Of a DNA stretch of 64,000 bases, positions 50,726 to 59,348 are shown piece by piece. Numbering within the stretch: position 1 is the first letter of the stretch; every line of letters starts with the position of its first letter. The position numbers and the translations under genes were made by a program. The notes under the pieces were generated by a model. It worked only from the letters and a program-made list of their open reading frames with translations. It ran no database searches and had not been told where the DNA came from. The stretch is from JACRBR01 sp964371355 (lineage in GTDB: Bacteria > Chloroflexota > Dehalococcoidia > DSTF01 > JACRBR01), in contig CAYJMG010000001.1 in the NCBI GenBank assembly GCA_964371355.1, positions 289,244-353,243 on the forward strand, read 5' to 3'.

Positions 50726-51973
50726 CTACTTGACAACGACGGGCGATGCCTGCCGCGTTACATCTGCGTGTGACGTTTCTGTCGCCGCCGCTTCGCCCAG
50801 CAGGCTCGCAAGCTGGGCGACCGAGCGGTCCCAGGTGAAGTTGGCCTCGACGTGCTCCCGTCCGGCGCGGCCCATCCGCTCCCGGCGCGGCCCGTCATCG
50901 AGAAGCTGAAGCAGGGCTTCGGCGAGCTGCGAGGGCTCGCGGTCCCGCAAGTAGCCGGTCTCCCCGTCGACCACCGTCTCGGCCGGGCCAGCCTCGCGGA
51001 CGGCCACGACGGGCGTTCCGCTGGCCATCGCCTCCACCGCCGCCAGCCCGAAGGGCTCCAGGTGGGGGGTGTACAGGAAGGCCGACGCCGTCTGGAACAG
51101 GCGCTTCAGCTCGGGGTCCGGCAGGCGCTCGCGCATCTCCAGCGTGACCCCGCAGGCTGCGGCGACCGAGCGAAGGTACGCGGCCTCGGCGCGATGCGTG
51201 CGATTCCCGACCCAGACCAGCGGCGGGCGCTTCGCCTCCGGGATCGCGCCGATCGCGCGGATCGCCCAGTCGAAGCCCTTCGTTGGAAGCTGCTCGCCCA
51301 CGGTGAGCACGAAGCGCTCGCGCGTGCCGTCGCCGGGGCGGAAGGCATCGACGTCGACGCCCGGATAGTTCACGACGGGGTCGACACCGTAGGCGCGATG
51401 CGCGTAGTCGCGGCAGTAGCGCGAGTTGGCGACGACCAGGGCCGTCCGTCGCGTGGCCTGCCGGTCCCAGCGGCGGACCAGCGTGCCGTAGAACGACATC
51501 TGCCACGCGCGGGAAATCTGGCGATCGTACGGGCGTGGCACGCGCGGCTCGTACAGGATGCGCATGGGCTCGTGACAGTAGTACGTGCTCCGCGTGCGCG
51601 TGTGGCGCAGCGGCAGCGGCGCCTCGGTGTAACCACCCACACTCGCGAACATGAGATCGTAGCCGCCCGCATCGATGCGTTCGGCCACACGGCGCGACGC
51701 GCGGTCGAACTTCAGCAGGTCGATCCACAGCGCCGGCGCCTTCAGCGGCTTGACGACGCCGCGAAACGCGGGCATGTCCTGGAACGGCTCGGTGTATGAG
51801 TGCTCGCCGAACGCGGTGACGTCGGGGTAGTGCGGCACACCGGCCTCGCGGTCGATGCAATACAGATCGAGGTCGTGATACCGGCTGAGACGGGCTACGC
51901 ACTCATACAGCCAGCGGCGGCCACCGCCCCAGCCCACGTTGTAGTACGCGGCGATGCGTCGTCGGCCGCTCAC
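50726..51973 (-). CDS. GT4 glycosyltransferase
   Basis: 415 residues. RIAAYYNVGWGGGRRWLYECVARL, CHEPMRILYEPRVPRPYDRQISRAWQM, FVLTVGEQLPTKGFDWAIRAIG, and PHLEPFGLAAVEAMASGTPVVAVREAGPAETV (E-x7-E). Starts with GTG at 51973, overlapping the upstream flippase stop as GTGA; the long frame that continues beyond is antisense noise within the flippase gene. Sugar unknown. Confidence 0.88.
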   Translation of the reverse strand: MSGRRRIAAYYNVGWGGGRRWLYECVARLSRYHDLDLYCIDREAGVPHYPDVTAFGEHSYTEPFQDMPAFRGVVKPLKAPALWIDLLKFDRASRRVAERIDAGGYDLMFASVGGYTEAPLPLRHTRTRSTYYCHEPMRILYEPRVPRPYDRQISRAWQMSFYGTLVRRWDRQATRRTALVVANSRYCRDYAHRAYGVDPVVNYPGVDVDAFRPGDGTRERFVLTVGEQLPTKGFDWAIRAIGAIPEAKRPPLVWVGNRTHRAEAAYLRSVAAACGVTLEMRERLPDPELKRLFQTASAFLYTPHLEPFGLAAVEAMASGTPVVAVREAGPAETVVDGETGYLRDREPSQLAEALLQLLDDGPRRERMGRAGREHVEANFTWDRSVAQLASLLGEAAATETSHADVTRQASPVVVK

Positions 51974-53442
51974 CGCTGGGCCCCCACTTCCACCGTGGCC
52001 TGCTGCTGCACGACCGGCTCCTCGGCGTCGGGGTGACGATGGAGCAGCGCCCGGATGTCGGCGATGGAGATGATGCGGGTGAGCGCGATGCCGGCGCCGA
52101 AGACGACGCCCGCGAGCACGGCCTCGGACTCCCACGGGAGATGAAGGCCGTAGACGGCCACCCCGGCCACGCCCGCCACCGGCACCAGCCGGCCCGTCAC
52201 CCAGAAGGAAGGCGTGGCGCCGGTTTGGCGCGCGAGGATGGCGAGCGCGGGCAGCAGCACAGCCGCTTCCGTAATGACGGTCGCGGCAGCGGCGCCTTCT
52301 TTGTCGTACAGGGGGATGAGGATCAGGTTCGCGGTGACGTTCACCACGAGCCCGGCCAGGGCGATCCAGAGCAACACTCCCTGCCGCCCGATGGCGATGA
52401 GACCGTGGTCGGCCAGGTTCGACAGCCAGATCAGCGCGATCGCCATCGAGAGCACCTGCAGGCTGGTGGTCGCCTGCGCGTACTCCCCCCCACCCACCAG
52501 CTCGACGATGGGTTTCGAGAAGAGGATGAGCATCGTGACCGCCGCCATGGCGCCGACCGACAGCAGGTCGTGGGAGCGCTGGAACACGCGGCGAAACTGC
52601 GCGTCGTCCCCGTCCTTGTGGAGGCCGCTCAGCAGCGGAAACACCGACCCGACGAAGAAGAAGCTGAGCGGGAAGGCGAGGTCCACCGCGCGATAGGCGA
52701 AGCTGTAGTACCCGACGGTCTCGCTGTCCGTGAACCACTTCAGCAGCACCATGTCGATGCGCCCGTAGGCGGTGATGACCAGGACTGCCAGCCCCAGCGG
52801 GAGCGCCTCGCGCGCCATCTGGCGCATGTAGTGTGGATCGAAGTCGAAGCGCGGGCGCACGAAGCGGTGCGCGAAGTAGAGACAGACGAGGCTGTTCGCC
52901 AGGATGCCCAGGTCGTACGCGATGATCAGCCGCAGCAAGCCGCCGCCGCTCGAGGCCACGAACACCATCGCCCCCAGGCCGATCACAGACTGCGCGATGG
53001 CGCCCAGTGTCGCGTACTCCATCCGCAGGTTCGCCGCGAACGTCGCGCTGTACGAGCCGCTGAAGATCGTCAGGGGGAACGACAGCGCGGCCAAAGCCAC
53101 GGCGGCCTTCATGTACGGCTCGTAGTCGAACGCGAAGGCCATCCCGACCGCCAGGATCGCGGAGGCTACGGCCAGCATCGTGCGGATCGTGAGCACGTTG
53201 CCCATCAGCTCGTCCGGGTCGCGCTCCGTCGTCGAGAGGTGCCGGACGGCGATGGTGGCGACGCCGAGGTCGCTGATGTTGAAGAGCGTGAGGAAGGCGA
53301 TGACGAGCTGGTACTGGCCGAACTTCACCGGGCCCAGGTAGCGCGACAGGATGGTCAGCGCGGCCAGTGAGATGAACACCGTGATGCCGCGTCCCGCCAG
53401 TTGGACGATGCTGTTGCGGGCCACTCTTCGTGCTTCCGTCAT
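51970..53442 (-). CDS. Oligosaccharide flippase (Wzx-like, MATE/MOP superfamily)
   Basis: 490 residues with about fourteen helices. The opening RNSIVQLAGRGITVFISLAALTILSRYLGPVKFGQYQLVIAFLTLF is the polysaccharide synthase N-terminus; VGYYSFAYRAVDLAFPLSFFFVGSVFPLLSGLHKDGD is the conserved core. It should flip lipid-linked repeat units to the outer face. Start MTEARRVARN. Partner of the polymerase and Wzz-like gene in this cluster. Confidence 0.92.
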   Translation of the reverse strand: MTEARRVARNSIVQLAGRGITVFISLAALTILSRYLGPVKFGQYQLVIAFLTLFNISDLGVATIAVRHLSTTERDPDELMGNVLTIRTMLAVASAILAVGMAFAFDYEPYMKAAVALAALSFPLTIFSGSYSATFAANLRMEYATLGAIAQSVIGLGAMVFVASSGGGLLRLIIAYDLGILANSLVCLYFAHRFVRPRFDFDPHYMRQMAREALPLGLAVLVITAYGRIDMVLLKWFTDSETVGYYSFAYRAVDLAFPLSFFFVGSVFPLLSGLHKDGDDAQFRRVFQRSHDLLSVGAMAAVTMLILFSKPIVELVGGGEYAQATTSLQVLSMAIALIWLSNLADHGLIAIGRQGVLLWIALAGLVVNVTANLILIPLYDKEGAAAATVITEAAVLLPALAILARQTGATPSFWVTGRLVPVAGVAGVAVYGLHLPWESEAVLAGVVFGAGIALTRIISIADIRALLHRHPDAEEPVVQQQATVEVGAQR

Positions 53443-53469
53443 GCCACCCTTCCTGTGGTAATCGGCGGA

Positions 53470-54987
53470 CTACGCTTCTGTGGCCTTGCAGTACACGAGC
53501 CCCAGCGTCTTTGCGCCCAGGCTGGCCAGCTCTCCTACCGTGTCTTCTACGCTGTTGCTGCTGGCCTGGCCCTCCGCGGCCACTAGGACCACCCCATCGA
53601 CGACAGGCGCGATCACCGCCGAGCCCGCGCCCGAGTCCATCGCGGACCCGTCGATCACCACAACGTCCCACTTCGACTCGACCGCGTCGAGGAAGCTGCG
53701 CATCTCGGCCGAGGCGAGCAGCTCCGATGGGTCGTTCATCTTGGTACCAGCCGTCAGCACGCTCAGCCGCGGCACTGGCGATTCCTGGATGATGTCGTCG
53801 ATCGCCTCGCCGACGGGCAGCGCCGGGCGCGCGCCGTTCTGGGAGATGAAGTTATACAGGCCGGGCGACATGGGCACGTTAAACAGCTTGTGCAGGTCCG
53901 GCCGGTTGAGGTTCGCATCGAGCAGGAGCGTCCGCAGCCCGGCCTGCGCCATCGCCATGGCCGTATAGGTGGCCACCGTCGTGTTGCCCTCTTCCGGCCG
54001 TGTGCTGGTGAAGAGCACGCTCTTGTGTTTCGCCTCCTGCAGCAGTGTGCGCAGCTTCGTCGAGAGCAGCCGGTAATCGGGCGAGACGGGCGGCGGCGGG
54101 TACTTCCAGCGCACGCCGAACGGGATCGACGCCAGCACGGGCAGCCGCGTCACACTCTCGAGGTCGCGCACGCCCCGCAGCGTCGGGTCGATGTACTCGA
54201 GCATCAGCGAGAGCGCGACGCCGGCGGCCAGGCCGGCCAGCAGGCCCGCGGCCAGGTTGAAGTACAGCCGTGGGCTCACCGGCGCCCCCGGCGGTTCGGC
54301 GGTCTCGATGACCGTAAAGGCGCGTGCCGCCTGGTCCTGGCGGATGATCGCTTCCTGCCGCTGCGTGAACAGCGCCTCATACGAGTTCCGCGCGGACTCG
54401 ACGACTTGCTCTTGCACGGTGATCTCTGACTCGCTGGCGCCTGTCGAACGGAGATTCTCCAGAATCGCCTGCTCGTCTTCCAGCCGCTGGCCTGCCGCAT
54501 CGACATCGCGCGTCAGGGCGGCGACAGAATCGGAGTTGAACTGGCTCATGAAGACGGGGTCGCGCAGCAGCTCGGCCACGGCGTTGGCGATGTCCGCGGC
54601 CTCGTCGGGGTCCGAGGCCTTCGCCTGGATCTCGATGAGTTCGGAGTTTGGGATCGGGATGGTCGTTACGCGGCCGTCGAGGTCGGCCGAGGCGCCCTCC
54701 AGGCCGAGCGTCGCCACCACCTGGTCGGTAAACGTCCGCCGCTTGATGATCTCCGACTGCGTCGTGAGAAAGCGGTCGGCCGCGCCCGGGTCCTGGGCGT
54801 CGATGCCGGCCTGGGCCGGGTTCACGCGGACCGTGGCGGTCGCGACGTAGACGGGATTCTGGAGATAGCTCAGCAGAGCCGCGCCCAGCACGGCGAGCAC
54901 CACCGGCACCACCAGCACGAACTTGCGGCGGTTCACGAGTTGGAGGTAGCGCTCGAGCTGGAGACGGCTCTCTTCGTTCACGGGCAC
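53470..54987 (-). CDS. Wzz-type chain-length regulator fused to degenerate BY-kinase
   Basis: 505 residues. Residues 1-270 are Wzz: YLQLVNRRKFVLVVPVVLAVLGAALLSYL (TM1), a coiled-coil periplasmic region, and TM2 (LYFNLAAGLLAGLAAGVALSLMLEY). Residues about 300-505 are the CpsD/tyrosine-kinase fold: VLFTSTRPEEGNTTVATYTAMAMAQAGLRTLLLDANLNRPDL and WDVVVIDGSAMDSG. Walker A reads EEGNTTV where GEGK(S/T)T is expected, and LLLDANLNRP has D-x-N in place of D-x-D; no C-terminal tyrosine cluster. So nucleotide hydrolysis or autophosphorylation is doubtful. It likely sets polymer length. Start GTG 54987 or 54981. Confidence 0.88.
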   Translation of the reverse strand: MPVNEESRLQLERYLQLVNRRKFVLVVPVVLAVLGAALLSYLQNPVYVATATVRVNPAQAGIDAQDPGAADRFLTTQSEIIKRRTFTDQVVATLGLEGASADLDGRVTTIPIPNSELIEIQAKASDPDEAADIANAVAELLRDPVFMSQFNSDSVAALTRDVDAAGQRLEDEQAILENLRSTGASESEITVQEQVVESARNSYEALFTQRQEAIIRQDQAARAFTVIETAEPPGAPVSPRLYFNLAAGLLAGLAAGVALSLMLEYIDPTLRGVRDLESVTRLPVLASIPFGVRWKYPPPPVSPDYRLLSTKLRTLLQEAKHKSVLFTSTRPEEGNTTVATYTAMAMAQAGLRTLLLDANLNRPDLHKLFNVPMSPGLYNFISQNGARPALPVGEAIDDIIQESPVPRLSVLTAGTKMNDPSELLASAEMRSFLDAVESKWDVVVIDGSAMDSGAGSAVIAPVVDGVVLVAAEGQASSNSVEDTVGELASLGAKTLGLVYCKATEA

Positions 54988-55034
54988 CCGCCTGTCAAGG
55001 CGATCACTGCCGGGTGGCTTACCCGGGACAAGAT

Positions 55035-55065
55035 ATATAACGCGTCAAGATGCTGGACGTGTCAA
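55035..55065 (-). promoter_or_regulatory. Putative sigma-70 promoter before Wzz-like gene
   Basis: On the minus strand TTGACA (55065-55060) and TTATAT (55040-55035) lie 19 bp apart, 48 bp upstream of the Wzz-like start, in the short gap after the sugar transferase. An inverted repeat CCGGGT/ACCCGG (about 55009-55027) sits between this and the start and could form a leader hairpin. Confidence 0.35.
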
Positions 55066-55082
55066 GTACCGGAATGGGAAAT

Positions 55083-55781
55083 CTACCACGCGCCCTTGCC
55101 GCTGATGACCACGAGGGGCGTCCGAACGATGATGGCGAAGTCCCCCATGAGCGACCAATTGCGGATGTACTCGAGGTCCAGTTCCACCATCCGGTCGAAA
55201 GGGAGTTCGCACCGTCCGCGGACCTGCCAGAGGCCCGTCATGCCCGGCGTCGTCGAGAGGCGCTGCATGTGGTACGCGGTGTAGTGGGCGACCTCCCGGG
55301 GGAGGGGCGGCCGCGGCCCCACGATGCTCATCTCGCCACGGAGGACGTTGAACAGGTTCGGCAGTTCGTCCAGGCTGCTGCGCCGCAGGAACGAGCCGAT
55401 CCTGGTCACGCGCGGGTCGTTGCGCATCTTGAAGATGAGCGGGATGTCGACGTCGTGGTCGTTGTGGTCTTCGAGGGTGTCTCGAAGGTCCTCGGCGTCG
55501 TACTGCATCGAACGGAACTTGAAGAAGTAGAACGGGCGGCCAAAACGGCCGACGCGCTCCTGCTTGATGAAGGCCGGCCCCGGCGAGGACAGCTTGATGA
55601 TGGCCACAATGACGGCCATCGGGACTGCCAACACGAGAAGGGCGACGGCGGCAATCACCCGATCGACGATGCCCTTCGCCATGTACGAGAACCCACCCAA
55701 TTCGTGGTACTCGACAGGCAGTGCCCCGGCCCTCGTCGAGACGAAGTCAATCTCGGCGTCTCTGGTCACCATACTGCGCAT
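55083..55781 (-). CDS. Priming sugar-phosphate transferase (WbaP/WcaJ-type)
   Basis: 232 residues, catalytic half of a polyisoprenyl-phosphate hexose-1-phosphate transferase. KGIVDRVIAAVALLVLAVPMAVIVAIIKLSSPGPAFIKQERVGRFGRPFYFFKFRSM (membrane hairpin and KFRSM), RIGSFLRRSSLDELPNLFNVLRGEMSIVGPRPPLP and PGMTGLWQVRGR are all standard. It loads the first sugar on undecaprenyl phosphate. Start MRSMVTRD with GGGAG just upstream; the N-terminal membrane half of larger relatives is missing. First gene of the cluster in transcription order. Confidence 0.92.
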   Translation of the reverse strand: MRSMVTRDAEIDFVSTRAGALPVEYHELGGFSYMAKGIVDRVIAAVALLVLAVPMAVIVAIIKLSSPGPAFIKQERVGRFGRPFYFFKFRSMQYDAEDLRDTLEDHNDHDVDIPLIFKMRNDPRVTRIGSFLRRSSLDELPNLFNVLRGEMSIVGPRPPLPREVAHYTAYHMQRLSTTPGMTGLWQVRGRCELPFDRMVELDLEYIRNWSLMGDFAIIVRTPLVVISGKGAW

Positions 55782-56093
55782 GCGCTCCCAACCAAGAAAC
55801 GAATAGAACCTGGACGAACCAGAACAGGTTGTCGCGAAGCAGGCCAAGTCTTCGCTGTGGGCGGGGACGGATCTGCATCACGAACATAACAGTCGGGCCC
55901 TTCACAATCAAGAACTGACGTGCGGTTTCGTCTGTCAAATAACGCAGATTCCCGCGCGTCCGCCCCGTGAATTCACCCTCTGTCAGACCCTACAACGCGC
56001 CCGCGGGCAGGCCCGTTACCGGTCACGGCAGCGTAGCGCGAGGACACGCCTGCTGTGTAACCGGCGCGTTAAAGCTCGCGTGATTTGACGCGC
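55782..56093. other. Gap before the exopolysaccharide cluster
   Basis: 312 bp. A TTGACA-like box lies at about 55934-55939 on the minus strand without a convincing -10 partner, and a 50-codon frame with a hydrophobic core overlaps the transferase start, but neither has good support. No repeat or RNA gene was seen. Confidence 0.4.
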
Positions 56094-57998
56094 TCACGGC
56101 CCGCAACCACGGAACTCGACCGCGCCCGGTGTGTCCGCGGCCACGATGCGATACACGACGGTGTCGCCCTCACGGAACGCCGTCTCGACGCGCAGACCCG
56201 GGGCCGCCTGACCCGCGGGCCACGACCGCTCGCGGTGCCCGCAGAACAGGTAGTCCGCGTCGTACGCGCGAAGGACCTCCCCCTCGCCGAGGAGCAGCGA
56301 ATACTCGGCCAGCCACGGCTCCGTCTGCGCGAGGATCTCTCGCGGACGCCGGATGCCCTCGTTGAACAGGTAGTACGCCATGGACGAGTCGTAGTACCGC
56401 TCCAGTTCGTCACCAGGGACAGTCCTGTCCGACGTCGGGACATCCCGGGCCGGGTCAATGCGATAGAAGGCCGTGTCTTTGTCGATCCCGAAGGCCGCGG
56501 AGGTCCGCAGATAACGGTCCAGCAACTCGTCATTGGAGACGCGTGTGACGAAGCCATCGGCCAGGTACGTCGAGGCGGGGGTCATGACGGCGACGAGCTG
56601 ATTCGTGATCCAGCTTGGCGTGACAACAGTGTCGCCGGCGGAGAGATTCGTCTCCATCCAGCCGAAGGCGGCGCGCTCGTCCGACGGCATGGCGTAGGTG
56701 TCGTCGACGGCCTGCAGCCCACGGACCTGGACAACGGCGAAGTGCAGGCTGCCCAGCAGGCCGGCGGCGGCCAGGCCCAGCGCCGCCTGGCGCCGCAGGT
56801 CCGGACGCAGCCGGTGCGCTGCCTCCACCCCGCCGGCAATGAACAGCGGCACCGAGAACACGGGCCACGCCTGGAAGAGAAAATGGTCGGTCTGGGGCAG
56901 CCAGTTCGTCGTGGAGGCGGGGAGCAGCGGCGCCGCGTACAGCGCGGCGTACAGGCGGTTGATGGGCGGGCCCTTCAGGGCGAGCCAGGCGAACGGCACA
57001 CCTAGGACGACCCGCTGCAAGATGGCGCGCAGCCAGTCGGTGTGCAGCCCCAGCCCGCCGTAGGCGCCGACCCGGGCCTGGACCTCGTCGGGAAGAGCGC
57101 CATTTCGGGCGAGTAGCGCCAGTTCCGGCGAGGCGACCACAAGCGCGATGGCGATGACGGCGACGACGCGCCCGGCCGCCCGCCGTTCCCCGGCCAAGGT
57201 GAGCCACGCCGCCCACAGCGCAAGCGCCAGCGCCGCCGAAAGCCAGTAGAACATGTAGGTGTAGACGAGCAGCGCCAGCAAGCCGCCGGACAGCACGACG
57301 GCCCGGCGCCCTCCGCGGGCAGCGGCGGGCAGGCACAGCACCAGCGCAAAGAAGATCGGCAACGGGATGGCGGGCGCGAGGTAGCGCGTCCAGATGTGCA
57401 GCTCGTGCTGGGGGTCGAGGGTGAGCAGCGGCCGGAGGACGTCCCAGTGGCGCAGCGCCAGGAAGCCCGGCGAGCGATGGACGACGTGCAGGAAGGCGAG
57501 CGATAGCCCGATAGCGCTCACCGCCGCCCACCGTGACGCCGTCAGGCGCCAGGCGAGCGCGTAGTAGAGCAGGAATGCGGCGGCCGCGGCCAGCGTCGTG
57601 ACGACCGCCAGCGCCTCGGCCGTGCCGCCGAAGACGTGGCCCAGCGCCCCGATGGCGGTGTTCCAGAGCGATCCCGACTGCGGCGTCGTGCGCGAGGGGT
57701 CCACGAGGAAGGGATCGCGGATCGGCACGTCGCCGTCGTAGGCGTCGCGGACCAGCGACCCGTACAGCGCCTCGTCGAGGCCGATGCTGCCGGCGCCCCA
57801 GACGCTGACCTGGATGCGCTCGCCCTCGTCGGGCGACGTCAGCAGCAGCCACCAGCGCGGCATGACCAGCAACGCGGCCAGCAACAGGACAAAGGCGACG
57901 GCGGGGGCGTGACCCCGGGCGCCGGCCCAAAGCCCTTCCGCAGTTCGCGAGGGGGCCGCCTCAGCCGGCGACAGCTCCGGCACGGTCGCCGCGCTCAT
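56094..57998 (-). CDS. GT-C-like polytopic membrane protein, paralog of 27865
   Basis: 634 residues. Same layout as the 27865 protein: about eleven helices then a soluble domain. First outer loop GSIGLDEALYGSLVRDAYDGDVPIRDPFLVDP (Asp-Glu and DPF), TLDPQHELHIWTRYLAPAIPLPIFFALVLCL, DDTYAMPSDERAAFGWMETNLSAGDTVVTPSWITNQLVAVMTPASTYLADG and YLFCGHRERSW. Probably a glycosyltransferase of the outer membrane face. Start at MSAATVPELS (57998), inside the 3' end of mrfB (37-bp overlap); a later start is possible. Confidence 0.8.
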   Translation of the reverse strand: MSAATVPELSPAEAAPSRTAEGLWAGARGHAPAVAFVLLLAALLVMPRWWLLLTSPDEGERIQVSVWGAGSIGLDEALYGSLVRDAYDGDVPIRDPFLVDPSRTTPQSGSLWNTAIGALGHVFGGTAEALAVVTTLAAAAAFLLYYALAWRLTASRWAAVSAIGLSLAFLHVVHRSPGFLALRHWDVLRPLLTLDPQHELHIWTRYLAPAIPLPIFFALVLCLPAAARGGRRAVVLSGGLLALLVYTYMFYWLSAALALALWAAWLTLAGERRAAGRVVAVIAIALVVASPELALLARNGALPDEVQARVGAYGGLGLHTDWLRAILQRVVLGVPFAWLALKGPPINRLYAALYAAPLLPASTTNWLPQTDHFLFQAWPVFSVPLFIAGGVEAAHRLRPDLRRQAALGLAAAGLLGSLHFAVVQVRGLQAVDDTYAMPSDERAAFGWMETNLSAGDTVVTPSWITNQLVAVMTPASTYLADGFVTRVSNDELLDRYLRTSAAFGIDKDTAFYRIDPARDVPTSDRTVPGDELERYYDSSMAYYLFNEGIRRPREILAQTEPWLAEYSLLLGEGEVLRAYDADYLFCGHRERSWPAGQAAPGLRVETAFREGDTVVYRIVAADTPGAVEFRGCGP

Positions 57999-59343
57999 GT
58001 CGAGGCCGCGAGGTTGCGGGCGCAACCGTGGTTGGTGCTGCAGGTGTGCGTGCAGATCGCTGCTCCGATCGTCGTTGGATACGCGACAGTCTACGCGATA
58101 ACTCCTTCACCCCTGCCGAATCGGCGTCCCGCAACATCGATTTCACGACGCCTGCCGCCTCGTCAAATGCTCGCTCACGATGCTCCAGGTGCTTCGCCAG
58201 TTCGAGGCCCGCGGCGCGGTCGCCGCAGTCCCACAGGCGGCGCCAGATCGCGACCGCTTCCTCCCGCGGCTGATGCCGTTTGCACAGCGCCGCGTGGCGG
58301 GCAGCCGCCCAGCTCCAGTCACCTCCTCCTTCGAGCCACGGGAGCGCCGACCGGTACAGGCGCATCGCCCGGTCGGGCTCGCCCGCGCGCTCCCACCAGC
58401 GGGCGACGGCGACCGCGTCGTCAGGGTCGTGGTCCTCGCGCGAGAGCAGAGCCGTGAGCGAGGCGAGCACGCCCACAAGGGAGAGGACGTCCTCTGCGTT
58501 GTGGCGAAAGACGCCGCGGAGGGGGCTTGCCCGTCCGGCGACGACGTAGTCGCGATAGAGGGCGGGGATGAGGTAGCCGGGCACGTCGTCGGGGCGTTCG
58601 AGGCGCAGGAGCCGGCGCTCGGCCTCGGCCAGACGGCAGCCGGGCATGCGGTGCGCGTACAGCCGGCGTACCGGGTGCAGCAGGTCGAAGTGCGCCATCG
58701 CCTTATACGGCGAGGGCAGCCGCGCCAGCGTCAGGCGCGACTCCACCACCGGCACGTCGAATGCCCGGCCGTTGTAGGTCACGACGGCGTCGAACCGCGC
58801 GAGGTCCTCGGCGAGCATGCTCAGCATCGCGCGCTCGTGCTGGAGCCCCGCGAGGAAGTACTGCCGCAGCCGGAACGACGGCGGCTCGCCCGCCAGCGTG
58901 CGCTCGAACGTGCCGAGCCCCGCCAGCACCACATACGTCCCCGTCCCGCCCGAAAGGCCCGTCGTCTCGATGTCGAAGAAGGCGTACCGCTCCGGATGCG
59001 GCGCGCGCTCCGTCCGCAGGAGCGCGGCCAGCGCCCCCGGGTCCGCCTCGAGCGCCGACCCCAGCGCGTGCGTGCCGTGCTGGTGGTCCAGCGCGAACCA
59101 GTCGTCGCGTAAAAAGACCGGGCCGTGCGGTGTGGGGTGCCACTCCCCCCGCAGGATCTGTTCGATCGGCGGCAGCTCATCCTGCTCCCAATGGAGCGCA
59201 GGCGCCCTTCGTAGAGTCGCCGAGGAGACCGCCTGCGTCTGTGGCACAGCCGCCCCTCGCAGAGTCGCCGGGGAGGCCGGCTGTGCTCCCCGCTGGACAG
59301 CGATTGCGTGACGGAGGCGGTCGAGGGTGGGTGTGGCGACCAT
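57961..59343 (-). CDS. mrfB: MrfB-like (YprB) DnaQ-fold exonuclease with REP insert
   Basis: 460 residues. RNase H/DnaQ fold: RYAFFDIETTGLSGGTGTYVVLAGLG (DxE), DAVVTYNGRAFDVPVVESRL and FRHNAEDVLSLVGVL give the acidic metal sites. C-terminal TPR-like helices (ARWWERAGEPDRAMRLYRSALPW). YprB in Bacillus (MrfB) works with MrfA in mitomycin-lesion repair. N-terminal residues about 15-45 (RGAQPASPATLRGAAVPQTQAVSSATLRRAPALH) come from two repeat units (CTCGCAGAGTCGCCG type). The ATG lies 5 bp after the mrfA stop. Confidence 0.88.
   Translation of the reverse strand: MVATPTLDRLRHAIAVQRGAQPASPATLRGAAVPQTQAVSSATLRRAPALHWEQDELPPIEQILRGEWHPTPHGPVFLRDDWFALDHQHGTHALGSALEADPGALAALLRTERAPHPERYAFFDIETTGLSGGTGTYVVLAGLGTFERTLAGEPPSFRLRQYFLAGLQHERAMLSMLAEDLARFDAVVTYNGRAFDVPVVESRLTLARLPSPYKAMAHFDLLHPVRRLYAHRMPGCRLAEAERRLLRLERPDDVPGYLIPALYRDYVVAGRASPLRGVFRHNAEDVLSLVGVLASLTALLSREDHDPDDAVAVARWWERAGEPDRAMRLYRSALPWLEGGGDWSWAAARHAALCKRHQPREEAVAIWRRLWDCGDRAAGLELAKHLEHRERAFDEAAGVVKSMLRDADSAGVKELSRRLSRIQRRSEQRSARTPAAPTTVAPATSRPRHERGDRAGAVAG
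59203..59295. repeat. REP units inside mrfB coding sequence
   Basis: Two CGTAGAGTCGCCG / CTCGCAGAGTCGCCG units and two ACAGCCG/CGGCTGT arms lie in frame in the N-terminal part. Same families as at 5566-5655 and 9224-9577. Confidence 0.85.
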
Positions 59344-59348
59344 GCGTA

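Noticed and set aside
50726..53671. 981-aa minus-strand frame
   Set aside because: Fuses the GT4 gene with sequence in another frame of the flippase; the GTG at 51973 with GTGA overlap is the real start.
55747..55938. 63-aa minus-strand frame with a hydrophobic core before the sugar transferase
   Set aside because: Overlaps the transferase start in another frame, with no ribosome site or conserved residues; kept only as a possibility in the gap entry.
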